The notes below the pieces were generated by a model, which was not told where the DNA came from, did not search any database, and worked only from the letters and a program-made list of their open reading frames with translations. From Bifidobacterium jacchi (GTDB taxonomy: Bacteria; Actinomycetota; Actinomycetes; Actinomycetales; Bifidobacteriaceae): a stretch of 64,000 nucleotides of DNA. Where the stretch lies: assembly GCF_009078285.1 (NCBI RefSeq), contig NZ_RQSP01000002.1:71733-135732 (forward strand), given 5' to 3'. A program made the translations under genes and the position numbers. Positions 29,289 to 38,922 of the stretch are shown piece by piece (within the stretch, counting starts at the first letter, position 1; each line of letters starts with the position of its first letter).

Positions 29289-29780
29289 TTATCGCTGTCC
29301 GCCGCGATAGCCGCGATAGCCGCTGCGCTGATACCCGCTTTGCGGCCCGGTGACGCGAATCTCCTCGATGCTCAGTCCGGCCAGCCGCTCGCGGATCGTC
29401 GCGGTCAGCTGGGGAATCATATAGGTCAGCTGCGTGGCCCACACCGCGGATTCGGTGCGAATGGTCAGTATGCCGTCGCGGAATCCGGCGACGGTCGAAT
29501 GCATGGCGATCGCCGGTCCGACCACCTGATCCCAATGGTTGCGCAGCTGGGCGAGCTTAAGTTGGGGAGTCCATCCTCCCCGGCCCGCGATTGCGCCGAG
29601 CACGCTGGCGAAGGCCGCCGGATCGCGGCCCGGCTTGCCGAAGTTCTCCCTTGCCTCGTCGCTTTTGCGCTGCCAGTCGGCCTTGCTCATGATTCCGTTG
29701 CGCGCCGCGAGACGCTCGTACACCTCGGCTGGCAGCTTGCGCTCGTCAAGATGCAGCAGGCTGGTGATCGGCGGAGTCAT
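29289..29780 (-). CDS. dciA: DUF721 / DciA-like replicative helicase loader
   Basis: The DUF721 protein between recF and gyrB in actinobacteria is the DciA family, which helps load or operate the replicative helicase DnaB. 163 residues from ATG 29780, which overlaps the recF stop as ATGA. An upstream in-frame start would lie within recF. The conserved KH-like core is visible: WDQVVGPAIAMHSTVAGFRDGILTIRTESAVWATQLTYM and LNNxL-like MIPQLTATIRERLAGLSIEEIRVTGP. The N-terminal ~60 residues are charged and variable. The assignment rests on position and the DUF721 core. Confidence 0.85.
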   Translation of the reverse strand: MTPPITSLLHLDERKLPAEVYERLAARNGIMSKADWQRKSDEARENFGKPGRDPAAFASVLGAIAGRGGWTPQLKLAQLRNHWDQVVGPAIAMHSTVAGFRDGILTIRTESAVWATQLTYMIPQLTATIRERLAGLSIEEIRVTGPQSGYQRSGYRGYRGGQR

Positions 29781-31009
29781 GATCGCGCCGCCTGTGCGGT
29801 CGATGCGGTCGGTGAAGTCGGTGCCGCAACAGAACCAGCCGCAGCAACCCCACCGGCCTCGGGATGCAGCCACGCCTGCTGAGCGGCGACCAGCGCGGCC
29901 ACGTCGATCACCTCGGCGTGCCGGCGAACCGGCCCGTCCGGCACATCGGACGCGGACGCGACCGTGATCAGCACCTGATCCTGCTGGGCTGCGAACCGCA
30001 GGATCTGCTCGCGCCTGTTCGCGTCAAGCTGCGCGAACACATCATCGAGAATGACCAGCGGGCGCATGCCGTACAGCTCGCTTTCCAGCTCGTATTGCGC
30101 CATTCTCAGTGCCAGCGCCAGCGTCCACCTCTCGCCGTTGGACGCGAACTCGCGCGCCGGCATGCCGTCAAGCAGCAGCGTCACATCGTCGCGATGCGGA
30201 CCGATGAGATTCTGCCCGCGCGCCACCTCTCCCGGGTAGATCCGCTGGAAATGGCTGCTGATCTGCGCTTCGGGAGCCTCCTGCTGCAACACCTCGTCAA
30301 ACGACGGCTCATAGACCATGCCGGCCGTATCGCCTCCGGCAAGTTCGGCGTAGATCCGCGCGAATGGTCCTGCGAGACGCTGCGTCAACGCGATGCGGTC
30401 CCGCGTGAGCGCCACGCCCATCGCAATGAACTGTCCGGTCCACGCCTCAAGTCCGGCAAGCGCCGCCTGCGTGGCATCCGCACCGTCCTGTCTGCCGCCG
30501 AGCTGCTTGAGCAGCGCCGCGCGCTGGCGGGCGATCTTCGTGTAGTCCTGCAGCCGTCTGGCATACCCCGCGATCAGCAGCGCGCCCGCCTGATCAAGGA
30601 ATCCTCGCCGCGCCGCCGGATCGCCCGACACCAGCCGCTGATCGTCCGGCGCGAACGACACCGACGGTATCTGCCCGATGATGTCGCGCAGATACCGGCT
30701 TGCTGAGCCGTTGACGCGGGCGCGGTTGGCTCCCTTGGCGCTGATCGTCGCCTCCAGAGTGACCGTGCCGCCCGCGCCCTCGCGTTCCACGTTGGCCCTG
30801 ATCGTGGCCTTGGTCTCACCGCGTTTGACCAGCGGAAGCGACGACGACGTGCGATGGCTGCCGCCGGTCGAAAGCACTTCGACCGCTTCGACGAGGTTCG
30901 TCTTGCCCAGTCCGTTCGCGCCCTGGAGGATGGTCACGCCGGGCTTGAGATCAAGCACGCAGTGGTCCCAGGAACGGAAGTGGTCGAGCGCAAGACGGGA
31001 GATGTGCAT
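29777..31009 (-). CDS. recF: DNA replication and repair protein RecF
   Basis: SMC-like ATPase that helps load RecA at gapped DNA. 410 residues. Walker A is GANGLGKTNLVEAVEVLSTG (~34-53). The N-terminal DHFRSWDHCVLDLKPGVTIL is typical. The signature/Walker B region is near residues 305-345: NGERWTLALALRMAQYEL and PLVILDDVFAQLDANRRE. The C-terminal ~45 residues are Ala-rich and variable. It overlaps dciA by ATGA and follows dnaN by 108 bp, within the conserved oriC operon. Confidence 0.96.
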   Translation of the reverse strand: MHISRLALDHFRSWDHCVLDLKPGVTILQGANGLGKTNLVEAVEVLSTGGSHRTSSSLPLVKRGETKATIRANVEREGAGGTVTLEATISAKGANRARVNGSASRYLRDIIGQIPSVSFAPDDQRLVSGDPAARRGFLDQAGALLIAGYARRLQDYTKIARQRAALLKQLGGRQDGADATQAALAGLEAWTGQFIAMGVALTRDRIALTQRLAGPFARIYAELAGGDTAGMVYEPSFDEVLQQEAPEAQISSHFQRIYPGEVARGQNLIGPHRDDVTLLLDGMPAREFASNGERWTLALALRMAQYELESELYGMRPLVILDDVFAQLDANRREQILRFAAQQDQVLITVASASDVPDGPVRRHAEVIDVAALVAAQQAWLHPEAGGVAAAGSVAAPTSPTASTAQAARS

Positions 31010-31117
31010 GAGGTCGGTTCAGCTTTCGCGTTTCGTTGTTCGCGTTTCGTTTCGATTCCGCTGGTCGCATTGGATCGCGTTGGATGCGATGCGGCTTTGT
31101 CAGCTTTGTCGGCTTCG

Positions 31118-32242
31118 TCAGCTCTGGAAGCGCATCGGAACGAGCAGATAGCGGTAGTCCATCGACTCGTCCGAATCCGATTCCTGCTGCCCGTTGAATT
31201 CGACCGGCTTGACCGCCGTGGTCATCTTCATGCGGATGAACGGCTCCGCGATCGCGGACAGGCCTTCGATCAGGTAGTTCGGGTTGAATGCGACGGTGAT
31301 GTCGTCGCCGTCCATGTCGATGTCGAGCGTCTCCTTGGCCTGCGCCTCGTCCGCGGCACCGGCCGACAGGGTCAGCTCCTGGCCGGAGAACGTCATGCGG
31401 ATCGGCGCGTTGCGTTCCGCGACCAGTGCGACGCGCTTGATCGCACCGATCAGCTTCTGACGGTCGATGACCGCCTGGATCGGGTACTCGTCGGAGAACA
31501 GGCGATCCACCGCGGGGAATTCGCCGTCGATGAGCTGCGACGTGGAGACGCGACCCGCGTTCTCAAAGCCGAGAATGGTCTGCGATTCCTCGTCGTAGTC
31601 GATGACGACGTTCTGGCGTTCGTCGACCGAGCGCGCGATGTCGCGAAGCAGCGCGCCGCCCACCAGTGTGGTGGTCTTGTTGTCGGGATTCTGCGGGGTC
31701 CAGGTGAATGTGGTGCGGGCAAGACGGAAACGGTCGGTCGAGGTCATGGTGACCTTGTCGCCGTCGAATTCGATGCGGATGCCGGTCAGCACCGGGCGGT
31801 TCGCTTCGTGGGAGACCGCGACGCCGGCCTGATTGACGGCCTGGGCGAAGGTCTGCGCATCGACTTGGCCGAGCTTCGCCGGCACGACGGGAAGATCGGG
31901 GTATTCCGCGTCGGGCATCAGCTGCAGCGTGAACGTCGACTTGCCGGAGGTGATAGTCAGCGTCGAATCGGTGGTCGTCAAATACGCCTTCTCACTGGGC
32001 AGGCTTTTGGTGATGTCGGCGAGCAGTTTACCGAGCACCAGCACGGTTCCGGGTTCGTCGATGCCCGCTTCGATCTGATCGCGCGCGGAGAGTTCGAAGT
32101 TGAATGCCGAGAGTCGAAGGGATCCTTCCGATGCCTCCAAGCGGATGCCTGCGAGTATCGGATTGGCCGGATTGCTTTTGATGATGCGCGTCGTCCAGGC
32201 GACCGAGTCGGCGAGGGAGGCGGAATTGACTTCGACTTTCAT
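31118..32242 (-). CDS. dnaN: DNA polymerase III sliding clamp (beta subunit)
   Basis: Ring-shaped processivity factor of the replicative polymerase. 374 residues, the normal length, with three repeats of the clamp fold. It starts MKVEVNSASLADSVAWTTRII and shows LAGIRLEASEGSLRLSAFNF and the C-terminal RYLLVPMRFQ typical of actinobacterial clamps. ATG 32242 has CAGGA upstream. It lies directly downstream of oriC. Confidence 0.97.
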   Translation of the reverse strand: MKVEVNSASLADSVAWTTRIIKSNPANPILAGIRLEASEGSLRLSAFNFELSARDQIEAGIDEPGTVLVLGKLLADITKSLPSEKAYLTTTDSTLTITSGKSTFTLQLMPDAEYPDLPVVPAKLGQVDAQTFAQAVNQAGVAVSHEANRPVLTGIRIEFDGDKVTMTSTDRFRLARTTFTWTPQNPDNKTTTLVGGALLRDIARSVDERQNVVIDYDEESQTILGFENAGRVSTSQLIDGEFPAVDRLFSDEYPIQAVIDRQKLIGAIKRVALVAERNAPIRMTFSGQELTLSAGAADEAQAKETLDIDMDGDDITVAFNPNYLIEGLSAIAEPFIRMKMTTAVKPVEFNGQQESDSDESMDYRYLLVPMRFQS

Positions 32243-32952
32243 GGGTCCTGCTTTCGTAGCTGTTGAGTGATGCTGTGCTGAGTTTCATTTTGCCACGTCG
32301 CATTCGCCGGAGCGAACGGATTTGGAAGGCGGCGCGTTATGACGATGATGATCTTAGAAAGTACGTAAGTAACCGTAGTAATAAGCGCTGTGGATATGTG
32401 GATAATGCCCGGAATCGCTTTATCCACTGGACTTTATGTGGATAACCGCCTGTGGATAGTTTCCTGAATTTCTGTGGATAACTCAGTCGGTTTTCCACAG
32501 CAAATTGCTCGTTGTTGAGTTGTCCACATTCGACGCCGAGTAGTCCACGAGTTATACACCTTCAGAATATGGCTTATCCACGGGTTTTCCGCAGGGTTTG
32601 CCCACAATTGTGAATAAGCATGTGGATAACTTTTTTCAGGACTATCCACAGCATCGGCGTGTCGCCGCCTCGTTGTTGTGCGCAAACTACGTTCCTGATT
32701 TACCCACAATGCGCTGATCAAGGAGCGAGGCAGCGTCGGTGCCGATCAAGCGTCACCGGTAGCCAGGCGGCGCGTGATGCGCTATGCAGGTCGTTGCAAT
32801 GACTTCGGCATATGCAACACATACCGAAGATTCCTATGGAAGCGGGCATGCAAACGTACGACACCAGCTCACTGAGGATGCTGACATTCACGGCATATGC
32901 AGGCTGGTTATACTGGCTTTTGAGCGTTGGCCTTCCTTTCCGGCCTTCCGGG
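32243..32952. promoter_or_regulatory. oriC: chromosomal replication origin (oriC), dnaA-dnaN intergenic region
   Basis: No gene in 710 bp. Perfect DnaA boxes (TGTGGATAA or complement) lie at 32397-32405, 32437-32445, 32473-32481 and 32621-32629. One-mismatch copies lie at 32420-32428 (TTATCCACT), 32451-32459 (TGTGGATAG), 32574-32582 (TTATCCACG), 32609-32617 (TGTGAATAA) and 32642-32650 (CTATCCACA). More degenerate sites lie around 32491 and 32521. The ~260-bp cluster in both orientations and its place between dnaA and dnaN identify oriC. The unwinding element was not pinned down. Confidence 0.9.
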
Positions 32953-34611
32953 CTACTTGCCGCCCGAGGAATGCTGTTTGAGCCGCAGCGTCAGCTCCAT
33001 CACGTAGTTGTAGATCTCCTGCTTCTGCTGCATCTCGCCGCTGATGCGCGCATAGGCGTGCATGACGGTCGTATGGTCGCGCCCGCCGAACACCTCGCCG
33101 ATCGCGACCAGGCTCATGCTCGTCATCTCGCGCGACAGATACATCGCCACCTGCCTGGCAAGAGAGACGTTCTTCGTGCGCCCCTTGCCCACCAGATCGT
33201 CGAACGTCAGATGGAAGTACTTCGCCACCTGGCTGATGATGTCCGTCGGCTTGATCTCGATGTCCGTCGTGAAGAAGTCCTGCAGCGTCTGCTCGGCCAG
33301 CGTCCGCGTCACCGGCTGGCTGCTCAGCGACGCGACCGCGGTCACGCGCGTCAGCGCGCCCTCCAGCTCCCTGATGTTCTCGGTGAAGCGTTCCGCGATC
33401 AGATCAAGGACATCGTTGGGAATGTTGCTGTGGTTCATCGACGACATCATGCGAAGAATCGCGATGCGCGTCTCCAAGTCCGGCGGCTTGACGTCGACCG
33501 GAAGGCCGGACTCGAATCGCGAGATCAGACGCGCCTCGAAGCCCTTGAGGTTCTTCGGCGGCACGTCGGATGCGATGACGATGCGCTTGTTGGCCTGATA
33601 CAGCGTGTTGAACGTGTGGAAGAACTGCTCGAGCGTCGCATCCTTGCCGCCAAGGAACTGGATGTCGTCGATCAGCAGCACGTCGACTTCGCGGTATCGA
33701 CGGTTGAATTCGGCGATCTGCCCCTGACTCTGGTTCGGATTCTGCAGCGCCTCGATGAACTCGTTCGTGAACTCCTCGCTGGTCACGTAGCGCACCTTCA
33801 GCGTCGGGTCCTTGACCAGCGCGTAGTTGCCGATCGCGTTGAGAAGATGCGTTTTGCCCAGACCGGAGCCGCCGTAGATACACAGCGGATTGAAGTCTCG
33901 TCCCGAGCCCTCGGCCACCGCCAGCGCCACGGTTCGGGCGAAGCGGTTGGAATCCCCGGGGACGAACGTGTCGAACGTGGCGTTCTTGTTCAGATGCGTT
34001 TCCGGATCGCGCGCGACCTGCTGCCGGTTGCCGGTGAACTGCGGCGTCGGCATCGTCGTCTGCTGCAATGGCTGAGGCTTCGGCTTCGGCGTTGCAGCGA
34101 CGTTCGGTTGCGCCGATCTGCCGGTCGAATCGCTACGCCGTTGCGATCGCTGCGGCGCCGGATTCGACGGCACCGGCGGTCGCTGCGGCATCGGCGGCAT
34201 CACTGGGCGGTAGGATTCCTGCCCGAGATCGGCTACCGTCGGCGCATTGCGTATGTCGAACTGGCTTTGCGTATAGGTCGGACGCGGCTTCGGCGCCGGC
34301 GTCGCGGCCTCGGTTTCCTGCGGCGTCGTTTCGGTGCGGGGCACGATCTTGAACGCGGGGAACATGGCGATTCCCGATGCGATGTTCAGCGCCTGCAGCA
34401 ACGCGTCGTTGAGTTCGTTCTGCATCGCCTGCTGAGTCGCCATGTTGTTCACGCACAGCACGATGGTGGTGCCGAACACGGCTTCGGGGACCACGCCCTC
34501 AAGCCAGCCCTTGTCTCGGGCGGTCAACGATGAATTGTGCTTGAGCAGGGCGAGGGCATCGCCCCAGATGCGGGTCGCCTGCGCGGTCGGGTCATGTGAC
34601 ATGTCAGCCAT
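32953..34611 (-). CDS. dnaA: chromosomal replication initiator DnaA
   Basis: Binds DnaA boxes and opens oriC. 552 residues. Domain I (~1-90), then a long Pro/Gln-rich linker (~95-190), AAA+ domain III with [18 protein letters not shown] (Walker A) and [21 protein letters not shown] (Walker B), and domain IV with the signature [18 protein letters not shown] 34611 has GGAGG upstream. An in-frame ATG nine bases later is possible but less well spaced. Transcribed toward oriC and dnaN, divergently from rpmH. Confidence 0.97.
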   Translation of the reverse strand: MADMSHDPTAQATRIWGDALALLKHNSSLTARDKGWLEGVVPEAVFGTTIVLCVNNMATQQAMQNELNDALLQALNIASGIAMFPAFKIVPRTETTPQETEAATPAPKPRPTYTQSQFDIRNAPTVADLGQESYRPVMPPMPQRPPVPSNPAPQRSQRRSDSTGRSAQPNVAATPKPKPQPLQQTTMPTPQFTGNRQQVARDPETHLNKNATFDTFVPGDSNRFARTVALAVAEGSGRDFNPLCIYGGSGLGKTHLLNAIGNYALVKDPTLKVRYVTSEEFTNEFIEALQNPNQSQGQIAEFNRRYREVDVLLIDDIQFLGGKDATLEQFFHTFNTLYQANKRIVIASDVPPKNLKGFEARLISRFESGLPVDVKPPDLETRIAILRMMSSMNHSNIPNDVLDLIAERFTENIRELEGALTRVTAVASLSSQPVTRTLAEQTLQDFFTTDIEIKPTDIISQVAKYFHLTFDDLVGKGRTKNVSLARQVAMYLSREMTSMSLVAIGEVFGGRDHTTVMHAYARISGEMQQKQEIYNYVMELTLRLKQHSSGGK

Positions 34612-34926
34612 CGGCCCTCCTCACAGTCACTACGTCTAAAAAGTACAACAGCTAATATTTACTCCGTTTTCGAGAAGTTATCCACAGGCTTGCGTGTTGC
34701 AATTGCTGAAATGTGAATAACATCGGTGTAATTTGTGGATAACTTTCCCATTGTTTTCGGCACTATTGCAACGATTTTCGCATGTTTTCGCAGGGTTTTC
34801 GCATGTCCGGCATATGGAAACTCGGTCCGCGTGTTGACTTGTGGGTAGGGGTGAGAGTATTTTGGTATAGCTTATGACTCATGAGGAGCCATGCGTCCGC
34901 ATGGCTGAAAACCGGGAGCGTTACCT
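34612..34926. promoter_or_regulatory. dnaA/rpmH divergent promoter region with DnaA boxes
   Basis: Perfect DnaA boxes lie at 34678-34686 and 34734-34742, and a one-mismatch box at 34712-34720. They are close to the dnaA start, as for autoregulation or a second part of oriC. A TTGACT (34834-34839) is a likely -35 for rpmH. An 8-bp stem-loop (34887-34906) sits ~20 bases before the rpmH start. Confidence 0.75.
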
Positions 34927-35061
34927 ATGAAGAGGACATTCCAGCCGAACAACCGCCGTCGTCACATGAAGCATGGCTTCCGCCTGCGCATGCGCACTCG
35001 TTCCGGCCGTGCGACCATCAACCGTCGCCGCGCCAAGGGCCGCAAGGTTCTGTCCGCCTGA
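34927..35061 (+). CDS. rpmH: 50S ribosomal protein L34
   Basis: A 44-residue basic protein beginning [20 protein letters not shown] and ending [12 protein letters not shown], which matches L34 throughout. GGGAG lies seven bases before the ATG. It is the first gene of the rpmH-rnpA-yidD-yidC-jag-rsmG cluster. Confidence 0.97.
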   Translation: MKRTFQPNNRRRHMKHGFRLRMRTRSGRATINRRRAKGRKVLSA

Positions 35062-35078
35062 TTCAATCGGCGAAAGAC

Positions 35079-35480
35079 GTGAAACGGCTCACTAGTCACC
35101 GTGATTTCGTCACAGTGCTTAAACGTCGCCATAAGGTGAGTGCCAATGACATCGTCGTGCACTATTTGGTGCGCGACGATGCTTTGGTATCAGGGCGGTC
35201 TTCCTCATCCTTTCAGCCTGAGGATCGCCGTCTTGGACTGGCCGTATCCAAGTCGGTCGGCAAGGCAGTCACCAGAAACGCCGTGAAGCGCCGTTTCCGT
35301 GTCATCGCAAGGCAATATGAGGCGCAGCTTCCGCTTGGATGCGATATCGTGCTCCGAGCGAAGCCCAGTGCCGCCATTGCGGATTTTCAATCATTGGATC
35401 GTCAAGTCGATCACCTCTTTCGCTCGGTGAACCGTAAGGTCAGCAAAGCGTTAGAGGACGGCAAGTCCACCGAGGCGTAA
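35079..35480 (+). CDS. rnpA: ribonuclease P protein component
   Basis: Protein subunit of RNase P, for tRNA 5' maturation. 133 residues from GTG 35079 ([21 protein letters not shown]). This start is 17 bases after the rpmH stop and begins exactly where homology begins; the longer frame would run antisense-like through rpmH. The RNP signature is [25 protein letters not shown] ~10-residue insert, [13 protein letters not shown], precedes [10 protein letters not shown]. The ribosome-binding site is weak (GAAAG), so coupling to rpmH is likely. Confidence 0.93.
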   Translation: MKRLTSHRDFVTVLKRRHKVSANDIVVHYLVRDDALVSGRSSSSFQPEDRRLGLAVSKSVGKAVTRNAVKRRFRVIARQYEAQLPLGCDIVLRAKPSAAIADFQSLDRQVDHLFRSVNRKVSKALEDGKSTEA

Positions 35481-35484
35481 TTCC

Positions 35485-35811
35485 ATGGCGATCATGATGG
35501 TTCGCAACGGGATGATTCGAGCCATACGCTGGTATCAGCGAACCATCTCTGCGAACAACCCGCCATGTTGCCGCTATTATCCAACCTGTTCACGATATGC
35601 AATCGAGGCCCTGCAGCGGTATGGGGCATTTCGAGGTGGGCTTCTGGCCCTCCTTCGGCTGTTGCGCTGTCGGCCCTGGAGTAGAGGCGGCATCGACGAT
35701 GTGCCGCAGCGTTTCTCATTGTTTTATCGTTTTTCCTGGTCGAAGGCCCACGAGGAACCTCGGCTGACACCACTGGCCGTAGATGAAGGAGATGGCCCAA
35801 GCGATGTATAA
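35485..35811 (+). CDS. yidD: membrane protein insertion efficiency factor YidD
   Basis: Small (108-residue) membrane-associated protein of the YidD/DUF37 family that assists YidC-dependent insertion. Diagnostic core: [34 protein letters not shown] and [17 protein letters not shown], including the conserved Cys residues. It starts 5 bases after the rnpA stop and overlaps the yidC start, so it is translationally coupled. Confidence 0.93.
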   Translation: MAIMMVRNGMIRAIRWYQRTISANNPPCCRYYPTCSRYAIEALQRYGAFRGGLLALLRLLRCRPWSRGGIDDVPQRFSLFYRFSWSKAHEEPRLTPLAVDEGDGPSDV

Positions 35812-36823
35812 CTCTGATAACTTCCTGCTTGACAGCGGCTTCTGGGGGTGGCTCTATAAGCTGCTCACCCCGGTCGAATGGCTGATGACGCAGATCATGG
35901 CGCTGTTCCACCGTCTTCTGACGCTGCTTGGCATGTCGCCCATCGGTCTGTCGTGGGTGCTGTCGATCATCTTCCTGGTGCTTGTGGTGCACGCCTGCAT
36001 TCTGCCGATCTATATCCGGCAGATGAAGTCGATGCGCAAGATGCAGGCGCTACAGCCCAAGATGCAGCACATCCAGAACAAGTACAAGGGCAAGAAGGAT
36101 CAGGCCAGCAAAGAGGCTTTGAGCCGTGAGATGATGAAGCTGTATCAGGACAATCACGCGAATCCCGCCGGTTCGTGTCTGCCAATGCTGATTCAGGGTC
36201 CTGTGTTCATGTGCATGTTCTATGTGCTTTCGGCCATTCCGTATATCGCTCGCGGCAAGCGCGCCGCGCTTGGTGCGTTTGATGTAGAAACCGCCAAGCA
36301 GTTCGCCCAGACCAAGGTGTTTGGCATCGTCTCCGTCACTGATACGTTCGGTACGGCACAGGTCGGCGGACAGGTCGTCATCGGTGTCTTCGTGATTCTC
36401 ATGTGCGCCTGCATGTGGTTCATGCAGTTCAACAACATGCGTAAGAACATGCCCAAGGCCTCCATGCAGGGTTCTGCATACACCATGCAGAAGGTGATGA
36501 CTTGGGGTATGCCGCTCATGTACGTGTTCTCCGGCGCGATCATGCCGTTCGCCGTGCTGGTGTACTGGCTGACCAACAATGTGTGTAACCTGCTGCGCTC
36601 CATGTGGCAGGTGTACGCGTTCCCGACGCCTGGTTCTCCCGCCGCCGAGGAGAAGAAGGAACGTGACCATCGCCATGAGAACGAGCGTCGAGCCAAGGCT
36701 GGTCTTCCCTCTCTCGAAGAGGAGAAACTTCAGAAGGCGCGCGAGGATGCGGAGCGCAAGAGCTCCGAGGGCTATCAGCGTTCGCAGCCTCAACGGAAAA
36801 ACCGGCGTTCCCCTAGGAAGTAG
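35804..36823 (+). CDS. yidC: membrane protein insertase YidC/Oxa1
   Basis: Inserts and folds membrane proteins. ~339 residues of the short Gram-positive type with five membrane segments: [40 protein letters not shown] and others. [13 protein letters not shown] and [20 protein letters not shown] are typical. A basic C-terminal tail (KNRRSPRK) probably contacts ribosomes. The start ATG 35804 is chosen because AAGGAGA lies 11 bases upstream; ATG codons at 35783 and 35792 are upstream of or inside that site. It overlaps yidD by 8 bases. Confidence 0.93.
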   Translation: MYNSDNFLLDSGFWGWLYKLLTPVEWLMTQIMALFHRLLTLLGMSPIGLSWVLSIIFLVLVVHACILPIYIRQMKSMRKMQALQPKMQHIQNKYKGKKDQASKEALSREMMKLYQDNHANPAGSCLPMLIQGPVFMCMFYVLSAIPYIARGKRAALGAFDVETAKQFAQTKVFGIVSVTDTFGTAQVGGQVVIGVFVILMCACMWFMQFNNMRKNMPKASMQGSAYTMQKVMTWGMPLMYVFSGAIMPFAVLVYWLTNNVCNLLRSMWQVYAFPTPGSPAAEEKKERDHRHENERRAKAGLPSLEEEKLQKAREDAERKSSEGYQRSQPQRKNRRSPRK

Positions 36824-36830
36824 TCGTTCT

Positions 36831-36863
36831 GCCTGCGGACATGTGTTGTGCGTGTCCGCAGGC
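36831..36863 (+). terminator. hairpin after yidC
   Basis: GCCTGCGGACA pairs perfectly with TGTCCGCAGGC around 11 bases and is followed by TCTTGTTTTA. It acts as terminator or attenuator before jag. Confidence 0.75.
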
Positions 36864-36911
36864 TCTTGTTTTAGACTTGTATCAAATCTCGCGTGATAAG
36901 GAGTAGTTGAC

Positions 36912-37472
36912 ATGGCGCAGGATGAAGACAAGACGATCGATCAGCTCAACGAGGAAGCTGACATTGCTGCCGATTACCTGGAGGGCTTGCTTGACATCGC
37001 CGACTACGATGGTGACATCGAGATGGGGGTGCGCAACAATCGTGCAATGGTGCAGATCGTCGCCGATGATGATACCGACATCAAACATCTGATCGGCCGC
37101 AATGGCGAAGTCGTTGACGCTCTCCAGCAGTTGACTCGCCTTGCTGTTCAGCAGAAGACCGGCGAGCGATCGCATCTTATTGTTGACGTTGATGGCTTCC
37201 TCAAGCGCAAACGCCAGCAATTGCGTGATATCGCGCTTGATGCTGTCGATGAGGTCAAGGAGACTGGCGAGCCTGTCGATCTCAAACCCATGAACTCGTT
37301 CGAGCGTAAGGTCGTTCACGATGTCGTGCGCGAGGAGGGCTTCAAGTCGCGCTCTCATGGTGAGGAGCCCAAGCGCTACGTCACTGTGTATATGCGCAAT
37401 GTTGATGATGCCGCCGATGCTGATGATTCGGATGATCTTGGTGGCTTTGTTGAAGGGGATATTGAGTCGTGA
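36912..37472 (+). CDS. khpB: RNA-binding protein KhpB/Jag (KH and R3H domains)
   Basis: RNA-binding regulator; homologues (Jag, EloR) influence cell elongation and bind RNA with KhpA. 186 residues. The KH domain is around 65-130 ([26 protein letters not shown]). The R3H domain follows, with [10 protein letters not shown] supplying the R-x3-H pair, and the protein ends in an acidic tail. The Jag_N domain of Firmicute homologues is absent, replaced by a short acidic N-terminus. AAGGAG precedes the ATG. The stop overlaps the GTG start of rsmG. Confidence 0.92.
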   Translation: MAQDEDKTIDQLNEEADIAADYLEGLLDIADYDGDIEMGVRNNRAMVQIVADDDTDIKHLIGRNGEVVDALQQLTRLAVQQKTGERSHLIVDVDGFLKRKRQQLRDIALDAVDEVKETGEPVDLKPMNSFERKVVHDVVREEGFKSRSHGEEPKRYVTVYMRNVDDAADADDSDDLGGFVEGDIES

Positions 37473-38164
37473 TTGATGATGTTTCACGTGAAACACCTCA
37501 AGATGAGCTTGAGGGGTCTCACGTTGTACGTGATGTGCTTGGCGATGCCTTTGATAAGCTCAATGTGTTTCACGTGAAACTTCGTAACGAGGGTGAACCT
37601 CGTGGCCTAATCGGTCCTCGCGATGTTTCCATTATCTGGGAACGTCACATTCTCAATTCTGCCGCCGTGGTTCCTTTTATCGTTGAGGCGACGAAAGGGC
37701 AGCGTTTCAAGACGGTTGCCGATGTTGGTAGCGGTGGTGGATTCCCCGGATTGGTTGCTGCCGCATGTCTTCCTGATCATCACTTTACGTTGATCGAGCC
37801 GATGGAACGGCGAGTGGAATGGCTCGACGAATGTGTTCATGAGATGGAGCTCGACAACGTGGAGATTGTGCGCGCTCGGTCCGAGGAAGTGATTGCTCGG
37901 CTGCGCAAAAACCGTGATCTTCATCCTTACGCTGTAGTGACGTGTCGTGCGGTTGCGCCGTTGACCAAACTCAGTGGATGGACGTTGCCGTTGTTGAAGC
38001 CCAATGGTCGTCTAGTTGCTTTAAAAGGACGTTCCGCACAGGCGGAGATCGACAAGGCTGCGAAAGAGATCGCCAAGCGTGGGGGAGTCAATCCTCGTGT
38101 TGTTGAAGCTGCTGTCGGCGAAGGACTTGAACCTACGCACGTTGTGTTGATTGATAAACGTTGA
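37469..38164 (+). CDS. rsmG: 16S rRNA (guanine-N7)-methyltransferase RsmG
   Basis: Methylates N7 of G527 in 16S rRNA. 231 residues. The SAM-binding motif is [21 protein letters not shown], followed by [14 protein letters not shown] and [16 protein letters not shown]. It starts with GTG overlapping the khpB stop (GTGA). Two parS sequences lie within the first 40 codons and shape the protein: VSRET at residues 5-9 and FHVKL near 33-37. Many third positions are T, unlike gyrA and dnaN. Confidence 0.95.
   Translation: MIDDVSRETPQDELEGSHVVRDVLGDAFDKLNVFHVKLRNEGEPRGLIGPRDVSIIWERHILNSAAVVPFIVEATKGQRFKTVADVGSGGGFPGLVAAACLPDHHFTLIEPMERRVEWLDECVHEMELDNVEIVRARSEEVIARLRKNRDLHPYAVVTCRAVAPLTKLSGWTLPLLKPNGRLVALKGRSAQAEIDKAAKEIAKRGGVNPRVVEAAVGEGLEPTHVVLIDKR
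37480..37495. promoter_or_regulatory. parS: parS site 1 (perfect)
   Basis: TGTTTCACGTGAAACA, the canonical ParB-binding palindrome, at the 5' end of rsmG. Confidence 0.95.
37566..37581. promoter_or_regulatory. parS: parS site 2 (15 of 16)
   Basis: TGTTTCACGTGAAACT inside rsmG; one mismatch at the last base. Confidence 0.85.
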
Positions 38165-38228
38165 TCGATTGCTCTAAGATCAGTCGGTATATTGTTGTTG
38201 TTATCGTCTGCTTTTGCTGACATATCCG

Positions 38229-38439
38229 CTAGTGTTCTCCGTCAGCACTTCGTTGATCATATTGTTGGCTCCCCTTGTCAGGACGTTGCCGTTATGCAAA
38301 CAGCAGAGCTGTTTGTAGGCAACGTGCGAGCCGACCGGCGAGCAGGCTTGCTGCGCGCGCAGCGCGTCCGTGATTGGCCCGGCTAAGTGGGACTGAGGTG
38401 TAATGAATCCGTCAACATATTTCTGATGTGGGATGCTAG
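38229..38439 (+). mobile_element. MITE-like element, long form (copy C)
   Basis: ~211 bp flanked by CTAG (38229-38232 and 38436-38439). The terminal repeat GTGTTCTCCGTCAGCACTTCG is degenerate. The interior shows GGCTCCCCTTGTCAGGACGT, the CAGAGCTGTTTG hairpin and GACTGAGGTG, matching copy A in the reverse orientation. Confidence 0.8.
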
Positions 38440-38558
38440 TGTGCCGCGTCAGAAGTTCTTTGATCATATTCTTGGCTCCCCTTGTAAGGGGAGCTGGCAC
38501 GCGAAGCGGGACTGAGGGGTAGTGAATTCGTCAATGAATTTCTGACGCAGGATGCTAG
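38436..38558 (+). mobile_element. MITE-like element, short form (copy D)
   Basis: 123 bp between CTAG copies at 38436-38439 (shared with copy C) and 38555-38558. Terminal repeats read GCGTCAGAAGTTC and GAATTTCTGACGC. The core is GGCTCCCCTTGTAAGGGGAG followed by GACTGAGGGGTAG. Confidence 0.85.
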
Positions 38559-38690
38559 TTCATCATTCCATGATTGAGTATCTGATATTTGTGCGCGGTT
38601 TGATGATTGTACGACTGACATTTATTGATTTGTGGATATCTGAATCATACAAGATGTTTCCTCTATGTTGTTCTGTTACATCGTATTGAG

Positions 38691-38857
38691 TTATCCACAT
38701 TTTTGCCCCTCTTGCACAGCTTTCCACAATCTGTTTGGTCGGAAACCTGTAATCGTTGAAAAGTCTTGAAACGATTGAGTTTTCGAGCCCTTTATCAGTC
38801 GTTTTACGTCTTTTGTTGACATACGCTATCCACAGTTAATCACACCATTGTGGATAA
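38691..38857. promoter_or_regulatory. DnaA boxes upstream of parA
   Basis: Perfect boxes at 38691-38699 (TTATCCACA) and 38849-38857 (TGTGGATAA), a one-mismatch box at 38826-38834 (CTATCCACA) and a weaker TTTCCACAA at 38721. Regulation by DnaA is inferred. Confidence 0.65.
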
Positions 38858-38922
38858 CTGTGTGCGCAACTCTCATGTCCATATCCACGATGAAACTGGA
38901 CATATTGTATAAAGGAGGAACC

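Larger units (their letters stand above)
38165..38922. other. intergenic region between rsmG and parA
   Basis: No gene seen. It holds two adjoining MITE-like elements (38229-38439 and 38436-38558), then AT-rich DNA with DnaA boxes (38691-38857) leading to parA. Confidence 0.75.

Noticed and set aside
32812-34533. 573-codon plus-strand ORF antisense to dnaA
   Set aside because: Arg/His/Leu-rich translation; dnaA is unambiguous on the other strand.
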